Shown here: positions 1 through 6,700 of the stretch, one piece after another | How the letters are laid out: every line of letters starts with the position of its first letter | How positions within the stretch are numbered: position 1 is the stretch's first letter | Source of the DNA: an uncultured bacterium | Lineage (GTDB): Bacteria > Bacteroidota > Bacteroidia > Bacteroidales > JACABE01 | Direction: 5' to 3' | DNA length: 7,450 nucleotides | NCBI GenBank assembly: GCA_903911455.1 | Contig: CAIWDQ010000047.1 | Location: 1-7,450 of the forward strand | Translations under genes and position numbers: made by a program | The notes under the pieces: generated by a model | What the model was told of the DNA's origin: nothing | What the model saw: only the letters and a program-made list of their open reading frames with translations | Databases searched by the model: none

Positions 1-52
1 CACCGTCGTAAACCTTGTGCGCCGCGGCGTCAGGGAAGGTCAGCTCGAAGAA
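1..52. other. GC-rich edge segment of different composition
   Basis: The first roughly 50 bases are clearly GC-rich (for example GCGCCGCGGCG near position 20), while everything after about position 53 is strongly AT-rich. On the minus strand one frame is open from about position 61 to the left edge and reads ...FFELTFPDAAAHKVYDG, with G or C in most third codon positions, as in a coding fragment from a GC-rich genome. A plus-strand frame is also open from position 2 to a TAG at 92-94, so the reading is not unique. I do not recognise a protein. The most economical reading is a chimeric assembly join or the edge of foreign DNA. A genuine GC-rich gene end is possible. Confidence 0.4.
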
Positions 53-176
53 CAAAGAAATCCATTTTTAAATAAAAAAGAAAAGCAATCATAGAGAAAT
101 AAATGTATTTGATTTATGTTAATAACGCATATTTGACATTTTTTTATGATTTACGTTAGAAATATTCTACAGGATG
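53..176. other. AT-rich non-coding stretch before the repeat array
   Basis: No gene, RNA gene or terminator is supported here. The last part, 162-176 (ATATTCTACAGGATG), resembles the end of the linker in the later repeat block (TTATTCTGCAGGACG) and sits in the right register just before the first full unit. It is probably a decayed partial unit. A weaker likeness to the 18-nt dyad lies around 119-136 but is out of register. Confidence 0.4.
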
Positions 177-340
177 ACAAATATGACTATTTGTTCAATC
201 CAGAATAGTTCGATTCAACAAATATGTATATTTGTCCTAGTTTAGTTTTATACATTAAACAAATACGTATATTTGTCCTAGTTTAGTTTCGTACATTGAA
301 CAAATATGTATATCTGTCCAATGTAAGTTTTGTACATTGC
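177..340. repeat. 41-bp palindromic tandem repeat, block A (4 units)
   Basis: Four units start at 177, 218, 259 and 300, exactly 41 bp apart. Each opens with an 18-nt dyad of the form ACAAATA-nnnn-TATTTGT. The central four bases vary (TGAC, TGTA, CGTA, TGTA) while the 7-bp arms are identical in the first three units; the fourth has one change (TATCTGT). The 23-nt linkers of units 2-4 resemble each other (CCTAGTTTAGTTT at the start in units 2 and 3, GTACATTG or TACATTAA near the end). The first unit has a different linker containing AGAATAGTTCGATTCA. Because 41 is not a multiple of 3 and stops occur, this is not coding. Function is unknown: protein-binding sites, a DNA-structure element or a transcribed hairpin series are all possible. 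Confidence 0.9.
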
Positions 341-375
341 TCACCCATGAATTAAATCAGGCACTTACGTTTTTG
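341..375. repeat. Closing element of repeat block, copy A
   Basis: This 35-bp segment begins exactly 41 bp after the start of the last block-A unit and recurs at 751-785 with 33 of 35 bases identical (differences at 355/765 and 372/782). It starts TCACCCATGAATTAAATCAG and ends GCACTTACGTTTTTG. Within it, CCATGA-ATTAAA-TCAGG (345-361) is an imperfect inverted repeat with one unpaired A. Being shared by two blocks whose internal linkers differ, it looks like a defined boundary of the repeat element. Function is unknown. Confidence 0.8.
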
Positions 376-463
376 GGATTATCATACCAAAATTAATTTT
401 AAAGAATTTATTTTTTAATGATGAAGATAAACGTATGGGAAGTTCCCTAAAAAGTAAAATGAC
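376..463. other. Unique sequence between the two repeat blocks
   Basis: These 88 AT-rich bases match neither the 41-bp unit nor the closing element. They contain a short perfect dyad, GGGAAGTTCCC (437-447), and a trivial 10-codon reading frame at 418-450. The distance from the start of the first closing element (341) to the first unit of block B (464) is 123 bp, exactly three repeat periods, so the spacing is kept even though the sequence is not. No gene is supported. Confidence 0.5.
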
Positions 464-750
464 ACAAATATGTATAAATGTTAATTCAAGAATACTTCGA
501 TTCGACAAATACGTATATTTATCCTATTAATTATTCTGCAACACGACAAATACGTATATTTGTTCAATTAATTATTCTGCAGGACGACAAATACGTATAT
601 TTATTCAATTAATTATTCCGCAGGACGACAAATACGTATATTTGTTCAATTAATTTCTCTGCAGGACGACAAATATGTATATTTATTCAATTAATTATTC
701 CGCAGGACGACAAATACGTATATTTGTTCAATTAATTATTCTGCAGCCCT
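464..750. repeat. 41-bp palindromic tandem repeat, block B (7 units)
   Basis: Seven units start at 464, 505, 546, 587, 628, 669 and 710, each exactly 41 bp apart. From the third unit on, the 23-nt linkers are nearly identical, running TCAATTAATTATTC, then TGCAGGACG or CGCAGGACG. The first unit is degenerate (right arm TAAATGT), and its linker AGAATACTTCGATTCG matches that of the first unit of block A. The second unit has a hybrid linker: CCTA at the start as in block A, TTATTCTGCA later as in block B. Right arms alternate from the second unit on: TATTTAT, TATTTGT, TATTTAT, TATTTGT, TATTTAT, TATTTGT. The unit also carries the small palindromes ATACGTAT, AATTAATT and CTGCAG. Non-coding; function unknown. 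Confidence 0.92.
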
Positions 751-785
751 TCACCCATGAATTAGATCAGGCACTTACGTTCTTG
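751..785. repeat. Closing element of repeat block, copy B
   Basis: Second copy of the 35-bp element seen at 341-375 (33 of 35 identical), again starting exactly 41 bp after the start of the last dyad unit. The two copies are 410 bp apart, ten repeat periods. It lies about 120 bp upstream of the DUF1003 start codon and ahead of that gene's likely promoter box, so it could belong to the upstream control region of that gene. That link is inferred from position only. Confidence 0.8.
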
Positions 786-846
786 ATGTTTTCTTATATA
801 AATATAAAAATGATAGCTGGGAAAGCATTTATATTATAAAATAGAG

Positions 847-854
847 TATCTTTG
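847..854 (+). promoter_or_regulatory. Putative Bacteroidota -7 box for the DUF1003 gene
   Basis: TATCTTTG fits the TAnnTTTG -7 consensus known for the primary sigma factor of Bacteroidetes. It would place transcription start near 860, giving an A-rich leader of about 48 nt before the ATG at 908. No good TTTG -33 element is seen at the usual 17-23 bp upstream (only TTTA near 828), so the call is tentative. The rest of 786-907 is AT-rich and holds nothing else I can support. There is no Shine-Dalgarno sequence before the ATG, as is common in this phylum. Confidence 0.4.
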
Positions 855-907
855 TAAAATCAAATAAAATCATTAAAGCAATAAAAAAAATATTAATAAA
901 TAAGATA

Positions 908-1339
908 ATGCAAACAAATACAACAAGTAATAATAAAAACTGGCATCAAAAACATGTTGAAACGTTAAGCTTCGGTAGTCGTATAGCCGATTCAGTTGCA
1001 AAAGGTATGGGTTCATGGAAATTCATTATTATTCAAACAATACTGGTAATTCTATGGATGAGTTTAAACCTGATGGCCTTTGTATATCATTGGGATGTGT
1101 ATCCTTTTATATTGCTTAACCTTGTTTTTTCAACACAGGCAGCTTATGCAGCACCTATTATTATGATGGCTCAGAACAGGCAGAATGATAGAGACAGACT
1201 TCAGGCAAAAGCTGATTATGATACTAACGTAGAAGCCAAAAAGGAAATAGAAGCTCTTGCAATAAAGTTGAACAAACTTGAAGTAGATAAATTGGATAAA
1301 ATAATTACAATGCTTGAAGAAATGAAGATAAAAAAGTAA
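908..1339 (+). CDS. DUF1003 family small membrane protein
   Basis: A 143-residue protein of the DUF1003 family; molecular role unknown. A polar N-terminus (residues 1-36) precedes two transmembrane segments at about 38-59 and 65-87. The family signature covers the second segment and what follows: D63 and YPFILLNLVFSTQAAYAAP at 65-83, then IIMMAQNRQNDRDR (84-97). Residues 108-140 are rich in K, E and L with heptad-like spacing and probably form a cytoplasmic coiled coil. Length is at the short end for the family. Family members sit in the inner membrane with both termini likely in the cytoplasm (inferred from the charged tails). The gene stands alone on the plus strand, converges on the minus-strand gene series, and has the palindromic repeat array upstream. 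Family assignment is confident; function is not known. Confidence 0.9.
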   Translation: MQTNTTSNNKNWHQKHVETLSFGSRIADSVAKGMGSWKFIIIQTILVILWMSLNLMAFVYHWDVYPFILLNLVFSTQAAYAAPIIMMAQNRQNDRDRLQAKADYDTNVEAKKEIEALAIKLNKLEVDKLDKIITMLEEMKIKK

Positions 1340-1389
1340 GGAAGGAATGTTTAGAGTTTAATGAATTATATGAATTAAGAATAAGGGAG

Positions 1390-1419
1390 TAATAAAAATA
1401 CTATTGCCTGTTGGCTAAT
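1390..1419 (-). terminator. Weak possible terminator of the minus-strand gene series
   Basis: Read on the minus strand, a small stem (ATT-GCC pairing with GGC-AAT around a 4-nt loop, one bulged base, plus-strand 1403-1419) overlaps the stop codon of the cupin gene. It is followed by the T-rich run AGTATTTTTATT. The stem is short and the T run is interrupted, so an intrinsic terminator is only possible. No convincing terminator is seen for the plus-strand DUF1003 gene in 1340-1389. Confidence 0.22.
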
Positions 1420-1894
1420 GCATTTGGAGATTTAATTTGTTTAGAATGGAATCAATATATTCATTACAAGCATTATCGCCTTCTTTAGGTGCCCAAGGAG
1501 CAAAGTTCTTATCATCAATAGGTGAATAAGGGCCGTCTTTAAATTCATAAACAACTGAACCTTTTTCTAAAGCAATAATACTATGCCATGTTCTTTCAGC
1601 AATTTCAGCAACCAGATTTCCTGATTCAGCTTTCAATATCACATGATCAGTAATGTTCCCCGAATCATCAAATTCAATTACTAAAATACTTCCTTTAAGA
1701 ATAAAGAATATCTCCCTTTTGTCAGGATCTTCATGCTTATGTGGTTGAATATATGAATATGGCTCCACAGCATTCAACATCCTTTGAAGAGTATCGTTGT
1801 ATTTTTTATGGAAATTATGATTAAGTCTTTTGCGAGAAGTGTTTTTTGCTTTCGCAGAAATAGCGTTAACAAAATTTCTGTCAACTGTAATCAT
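1415..1894 (-). CDS. WbuC-type cupin-fold metalloprotein
   Basis: A 159-residue single-domain cupin. The metal-binding cupin motif is visible as PHKHEDPDKREIFFILKG (residues 51-68), giving H52, H54 and E61, with the second-motif histidine H104 in RTWHSIIALEKGS. The WbuC family hallmark near the C-terminus is FKDGPYSPIDDKNFAPWAPKE (first residue F118), with E and D of EGD at 138-140. The N-terminal RKRLNHNFH (21-29) is also typical. Family members occur in O-antigen or other polysaccharide clusters, but the reaction is not established. The gene is last in the minus-strand series, 27 bp after ispF, and ends with TAG. No polysaccharide genes are seen nearby, so a sugar-related role cannot be inferred from context. 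Family call secure, substrate unknown. Confidence 0.88.
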   Translation of the reverse strand: MITVDRNFVNAISAKAKNTSRKRLNHNFHKKYNDTLQRMLNAVEPYSYIQPHKHEDPDKREIFFILKGSILVIEFDDSGNITDHVILKAESGNLVAEIAERTWHSIIALEKGSVVYEFKDGPYSPIDDKNFAPWAPKEGDNACNEYIDSILNKLNLQMH

Positions 1895-1921
1895 GTATAT
1901 AATATATATTGTATAGGAAGT

Positions 1922-2401
1922 TTAATTTTTATAGATAAGAACAACAGCATATGCTGACACACCTTCTTCACGGCCCTCAAATCCTAATCTTTCGGTAGTA
2001 GTTGCTTTTATTGAAATAGCATCAGAATCAATTGCTGCAACTGAAGCCAAAGCGTTTCTCATCTCATCAATATAAGGAGCTATTTTAGGTTGTTGCAAAC
2101 AAATAGTAGAATCAATATTTCCAATTACATAACCTTTGGTAGCAATTAAATCAATCGTTCTTTTTAAGAGAATCTTGCTGTCGATACCTTTAAACTCTTG
2201 AGAAGTATCAGAGAAATGAAACCCGATATCACGCATATTAGCAGCACCCAAAAGAGCATCACAAATAGCATGTATTAAAACATCAGCATCAGAATGTCCT
2301 ACAGCACCTTTATGGTGAGGTATTTTAATACCCCCAAGCCAGAAATCAATATTGCTTTCCAGCTTGTGAACATCAAAACCAAATCCTGTACGGAAGGTCA
2401 T
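1922..2401 (-). CDS. ispF: 2-C-methyl-D-erythritol 2,4-cyclodiphosphate synthase
   Basis: IspF converts 4-diphosphocytidyl-2-C-methyl-D-erythritol 2-phosphate to 2-C-methyl-D-erythritol 2,4-cyclodiphosphate with release of CMP, in the cytosolic MEP pathway to isoprenoid precursors. The 159 residues match the usual length. The metal site is D10 and H12 in GFGFDVHKL plus H44 in HSDADVLIHAICDALLGAA (36-54). DIGFHFSDT (58-66) is the conserved substrate loop, and KATTTERLGFEGREEGVSA (132-150) is the C-terminal signature with the T134-T135 and E137 catalytic/CMP-binding region. All key residues are present, so it should be active. The start is 6 bp after the porV stop with no clear ribosome-binding site, which suggests translational coupling. 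The family forms homotrimers. Its place behind porV is operonic; a functional tie to secretion is not implied. Confidence 0.97.
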   Translation of the reverse strand: MTFRTGFGFDVHKLESNIDFWLGGIKIPHHKGAVGHSDADVLIHAICDALLGAANMRDIGFHFSDTSQEFKGIDSKILLKRTIDLIATKGYVIGNIDSTICLQQPKIAPYIDEMRNALASVAAIDSDAISIKATTTERLGFEGREEGVSAYAVVLIYKN

Positions 2402-2407
2402 AGAATA

Positions 2408-3658
2408 TTATTTTGGAGCTTTTTCGTTTTGACTATTGAAAGCATCAAAATCAAAAGTAAGGGTGAATCTTAAAGTGTTTTGTAAAGGGTTTCTTTGTTC
2501 TGTTGGAATTAAATAAGCGAAATCAAGACCAAATACATTATATTTTAATCCTGCACCCAATGTAAGAAATTGCCTGTTCCCTTTATACATACTTTCGTGA
2601 AAGTAACCTGCACGAATAGCAAATTGATTATCATACCAATATTCGCAACCAACAGAGTAAGTGACTTCGCGTAACTCTTCTTTTAAACCTTGGGGAGCAT
2701 CATAAAATGATTGAAACATTCCAGATACAATCCCAACATTAGGATCCATTCCAGCTAAAATTATTTTGCTGCCATCATGCCCGATACTATCTTGGTTCCC
2801 GGCTTTATTAGGCATATAAATAGGAGGAGTAGGAACTAGTAATTTATTCAAATCTACCATAAACATTAGTTTATTGTATTCATCCAAATACATAGTTAAA
2901 GATGAACCTATACGTAGATTAGTTGGTAGAAAATCTCTTTGGGTAGTTGAAGTATAAGATATTTTTGCGCCAAGATTAGATATATTAGCACCAAAAGCTA
3001 ATAAGCCTTTTACACCTTTATCTATTTTAACATTTTTTTGATAATAAACACCAACATCAGCAGCTACTGACTGCCCTGCATGTGTTTCTTGTCCACCACT
3101 AGTATATTGACCTAATGTAAGATTTGAATTTATATATCTACCGGCAACTGCTCCTGAAAAAGATTTAGAGAATTTTCTGGAATATGTAATATCTACAGCA
3201 AATTCACTAGGTCTGTAATTGCCTAATGAATTTCCAATATTATCAGTAAAAGTAATGTCGCCCAAAGAAAAGAAAAGTAATGAAGCTCCAATAGCACTCA
3301 TATTGTCTATTCTTTTATATCCTGATAAATAAGCAAGATTAATATCATTAACTAATTCCCTTAACCAAGGACTATAAGATACAGATATCCCCATATCTTT
3401 TTCTGCAAAAGCATATTTGGCAGGATTCCAGTGCATAGAAGCAGCATCTGGAGTAGAAGCTACACCAGCGTCACCCATTGCACCAGCCCTTGCATCAGGA
3501 GAGATTAACAAAAAGGGAACTGCAGTTGTAATAACTCTACCGTCGTCCTGTCCTAATAATTTATTGACTAAATTATTAAAGGTAGTAGATGTTTGTGCAA
3601 ATATATTATTAATTAGTAGTATGTTAATAAACAAGACTATAAATAATTTCTTTTTCAT
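2408..3658 (-). CDS. porV: T9SS outer-membrane shuttle protein PorV (LptO)
   Basis: PorV is a FadL/OmpP1-like outer-membrane beta-barrel of the type IX secretion system. It collects cargo from the Sov/SprA translocon and delivers it to the PorU sortase. I place the start at the ATG at 3658 (416 residues), because MKKKLFIVLFINILLINNIFA is then a clean signal peptide ending in a typical FAQ site; the in-frame ATG at 3670 would add only MEFT. Diagnostic family sequence is VPFLLISPDARAGAMGDAGV (about 47-66) followed by MHWNPAKYAF (75-84). The rest alternates short polar and aromatic strands as in a barrel, and the chain approaches its end with LRFTLTFDFDAF. A short polar tail (NSQNEKAPK) follows the last strand. 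The gene lies 58-70 bp after porU, its working partner, and 6 bp before ispF. It may have its own promoter in the gap after porU. Confidence 0.94.
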   Translation of the reverse strand: MKKKLFIVLFINILLINNIFAQTSTTFNNLVNKLLGQDDGRVITTAVPFLLISPDARAGAMGDAGVASTPDAASMHWNPAKYAFAEKDMGISVSYSPWLRELVNDINLAYLSGYKRIDNMSAIGASLLFFSLGDITFTDNIGNSLGNYRPSEFAVDITYSRKFSKSFSGAVAGRYINSNLTLGQYTSGGQETHAGQSVAADVGVYYQKNVKIDKGVKGLLAFGANISNLGAKISYTSTTQRDFLPTNLRIGSSLTMYLDEYNKLMFMVDLNKLLVPTPPIYMPNKAGNQDSIGHDGSKIILAGMDPNVGIVSGMFQSFYDAPQGLKEELREVTYSVGCEYWYDNQFAIRAGYFHESMYKGNRQFLTLGAGLKYNVFGLDFAYLIPTEQRNPLQNTLRFTLTFDFDAFNSQNEKAPK

Positions 3659-3665
3659 TGTAAAT

Positions 3666-3668
3666 TCC
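3666..3668 (-). promoter_or_regulatory. Short ribosome-binding-like GGA before porV
   Basis: On the minus strand GGA lies 7 nt before the ATG at 3658 (TGGAATTTACAATG). This supports translation from 3658 rather than from the ATG at 3670, which the GGA directly follows. It is short, and many genes in this phylum lack such sites, so it is only supporting evidence for the signal-peptide-based start. Confidence 0.4.
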
Positions 3669-3696
3669 ATAAAGTACTGTAATATAAAATTGAGTG

Positions 3697-3704
3697 CAAA
3701 TATA
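3697..3704 (-). promoter_or_regulatory. Putative -7 box ahead of porV
   Basis: In the porU-porV gap the minus strand reads TATATTTG, a match to the Bacteroidetes TAnnTTTG -7 consensus. It would start transcription near 3690, about 32 nt before the porV ATG at 3658. No TTTG -33 element is found at normal spacing. It could be an internal promoter that lets porV-ispF-cupin be expressed without porU, or a chance match in AT-rich DNA. Confidence 0.3.
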
Positions 3705-3728
3705 ACGAATTATTAAATATATTATTGT

Positions 3729-6700
3729 CTAGCGTAAAAAAACTAATTTATTCGTCTTTTCAATTGTTGACCCATCTGTTTTTTTAAGTATCAATCTATA
3801 GACATACATTCCCTTCCCAATCTTCTGTCCTGAATCAGTAGTTCCATCCCATTCAATAGGATCTGATTTGAAACCTTGTTCATTTATTTTCCTTTGAATT
3901 AATTTGACAAGCTTTCCATTGATGTCATAAATTTGTATATCTACACTTAAATCAGTTTCAGGTTGATTGTGTTCAAAAACAAAGTAAGTATTATTGTAAA
4001 ATGGATTTGGATAGTTTATTAAGTTATTCAAAGCTAATTGAGCTGAACTAGAAACAACAAATTCAGTATTAGCTTCAGAAGAATTATTAAGTACATCCCA
4101 TACCTTTAATTTAATAGTATGAACACCATTTGCAAGTTTAAAGAATGGGTAAGTAATAGATCCTTTTTTATAATTATCTAGCTCTGATGAATAGTAATCG
4201 TTTAAAATTATAGGATTTTCATTATCGCCATCCAAAATAGCTACTAAATCGTGTCCAATCCCATTTCCTACGGTATTCACTCCATTCGAATCAATAATAA
4301 AAGCAAGTAAAAATGGATTTTCATTAGTAGTACCACCATATATGAAATTAGTATCATTCATATAAAGTTTGACCAAAGGGCCATTATTATCAAAAACAAC
4401 ACTGGTATTTGTGCCACCTATTACAATATTATTATAATAACCATTGGCGTCAGTTTCTCCATTCTTAGCATAATAACTTATTTTACCAAAACCATATTGA
4501 TAAGCTATGTCTTTAGGTACAACAAAACTAAAAGTAAAGTCTCCATTAATCACACTAGCTTTACCTTTATAAAGAATGTTTTTTTGTAGATCAAAATTTT
4601 GTACAGGTTTGCTATCATTATCTTGCCCAAGTGTAGTTATAGTCATTGCTTTGTCATAAACTACTGGATAAATAACCCCATTAAAGGAACTAACCTTATT
4701 AGTATTATCATCTATTATTATTCCTTTAATTGTGATACTAGATAAAGAATTAATTGTGTCAGGCAAAGAATTTACTACTTTATTGTTAATCTGAGTTGTT
4801 TGGACATTATATTCTGGATATGCCAATGTCATAGCAGGATCACCAAGTAAAACAAAATTCTTAATCATCGAATCATTTCCTGAATCATTTTTTGATAATT
4901 TAATAATATCACCTAGGCGAGGATACTTCCCATTAATCTTATAGAAGGCTCTGTTAAAAAAATTATCATTTAATGTTTGATTGGTATATGAATACGAAAG
5001 TCTAGAGGTTGTAAACAAGCCTATACCACCGCCATTTGGATTTAAAAGGACTAATTCTCCTGCAGCATTTCTAATAGGATCATCGAATCTACTAAACTCA
5101 CAAGTAGCTGTAACAAATAATGGCATATCATATTTATTAGTCCACCCTTCAATGTCTGATATTTCTAAAACTCTTTCATGTGCCCAACCTAATTCACCCC
5201 CATGTCCAATATAATTGATTATTAGAGCTCCTTTTTCTACTCTTTGATCTATCGCAATATTCACATCAGGATATCTTTGTCCACCAGGCGTAGATAACAA
5301 TGGATAAGCATCAAGATAGATTTTGTCAACATTATATTCGGGGTAATTATTTTTAACTTTTATAGCTAATGATTCAGAATTTGTAACAAAAATATTACCT
5401 TCTTTATCATCCGCAACAAAACAAATTGTGTTTCTCCAATCGGCGAAGTTTGAAATAGTAGTAGAAGATGAAGCACTGTTATTTTGTACGAGATCTTTTT
5501 TAGCTGTATACTTTTCAATTTTATCAACGATATTTTTTGCCTGGTCTAAAGATGTTACTGGGAACCTACCTATTCCTATATCTAGGTCTTCAAAACTTGA
5601 ATTGCCTGATTCATTATTCCCAAGAAACCCGAAGAAGTCATCTGACACATATGAACTTGTAGGATCGAAAGGAATTGCATCTCCAGATTCATAAGTAACA
5701 ACATAATTTGTGTTATTATCTAATCTGTTCTTAAAATCATACGAAGCTCTACCAAATAATAACAAATATTTTGGAAATTCACTCTGAGTAGTTGCTCTAT
5801 CATAAAACATTTTCATAAACAATCTTATAGCAACCGGGTCTTGAGAACCTGAAGAGAACTCATTATAAATTTGCTCAGGAGTAACAACTACAACCTTTAA
5901 ACTATCATTTTTGATATGCAAAGCAGCTAACCTATTTGCTTCACTTAAAAAATCAGGATAAGAAACTATTACCATGTCTTGTTGACTTAGTCCATGTAGA
6001 TCTTGATTTTCTACTTTCCCAATTAATTCTGGAGAGAAAAAAGAAGCACCATTAAAAGCAATTAACTCTTTAAGACTATCTGTAAATAAGCTGAATGATA
6101 AATCTATTCCTGTTAAAGTTGTATTTACTGATTTTGTATTCAGAGGATCAGTAATATCCCATATTTTAATAAAACTGTTTGAATTTGAAATTGTAAATTT
6201 ACTTGTTGTTCCGATTCCCATACTTTCAATACTTCTGAAAGGCATTTGAGTTCCGCTGAATCTAAGATTTCTTTTAGCATTTATTTCAATATAATCTAAC
6301 CAACCTATTGAAGAACTTAATGGAAGATTATAGATAATGTTAACATTAATTAGCGAGTTTGTACTTAAAAAAGATAAATTTGATAGTCCAGCAAAAGCCA
6401 TAGTTGCCTGAGATGAACCTGAAATATGAGATATCCCAACAATGTCTGTATTGCCATTTATATTTAAAGAAAACTGACTGTCTGAAGTTGAACTTGCAAC
6501 CAAATTAGTTTTAACGTTTACATTAGATGTTAAATCAATGTCAGTAAAATTGAAAGAAAAGTTGTAGTTTGATAAAATATTATCGAATCTTTCACCTATC
6601 CATGTTTTCCCCGATTTAATAATATTGTATAAGTCTCTTTCATGATAAGCGAAATCATCAAACTTTGTTATATAATGATCAGGATTATTTGTTGATAATT

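Noticed and set aside
2..94. C-terminal end of a plus-strand gene entering from the left edge
   Set aside because: The open frame (TVVNLVRRGVREGQ...) crosses the composition break and competes with an equally open minus-strand frame that has better GC third-position bias; neither is recognisable.
437..447. GGGAAGTTCCC perfect dyad as an operator or terminator
   Set aside because: It is a single short copy with a 1-nt centre (too tight for an RNA hairpin), no T run follows and no adjacent gene is controlled.
418..450. Tiny reading frame MMKINVWEVP between repeat blocks
   Set aside because: Only ten codons, with no ribosome-binding site and no family resemblance; expected by chance.
177..750. 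CRISPR array
   Set aside because: The 18-nt dyad is shorter than normal CRISPR repeats, and the 23-nt intervals are near-copies of each other rather than unique spacers. No cas gene is present. It is a plain tandem repeat with an internal palindrome.
464..750. Coding tandem repeat of a surface protein
   Set aside because: The 41-bp period shifts the reading frame at every unit and stop codons (TAA in AATTAATTA) occur in the repeat, so no continuous protein is possible.
53..907. Insertion sequence or integron attC cassette array
   Set aside because: No transposase or integrase is encoded, no target-site duplication is visible, and attC sites flank cassettes with open reading frames, which are absent here.
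3417..3716. Plus-strand reading frame opposite the porV N-terminus
   Set aside because: It lies entirely antisense to the porV signal peptide and conserved motif region and resembles no family; it is a shadow of the real gene. The same holds for other plus-strand frames inside porU.
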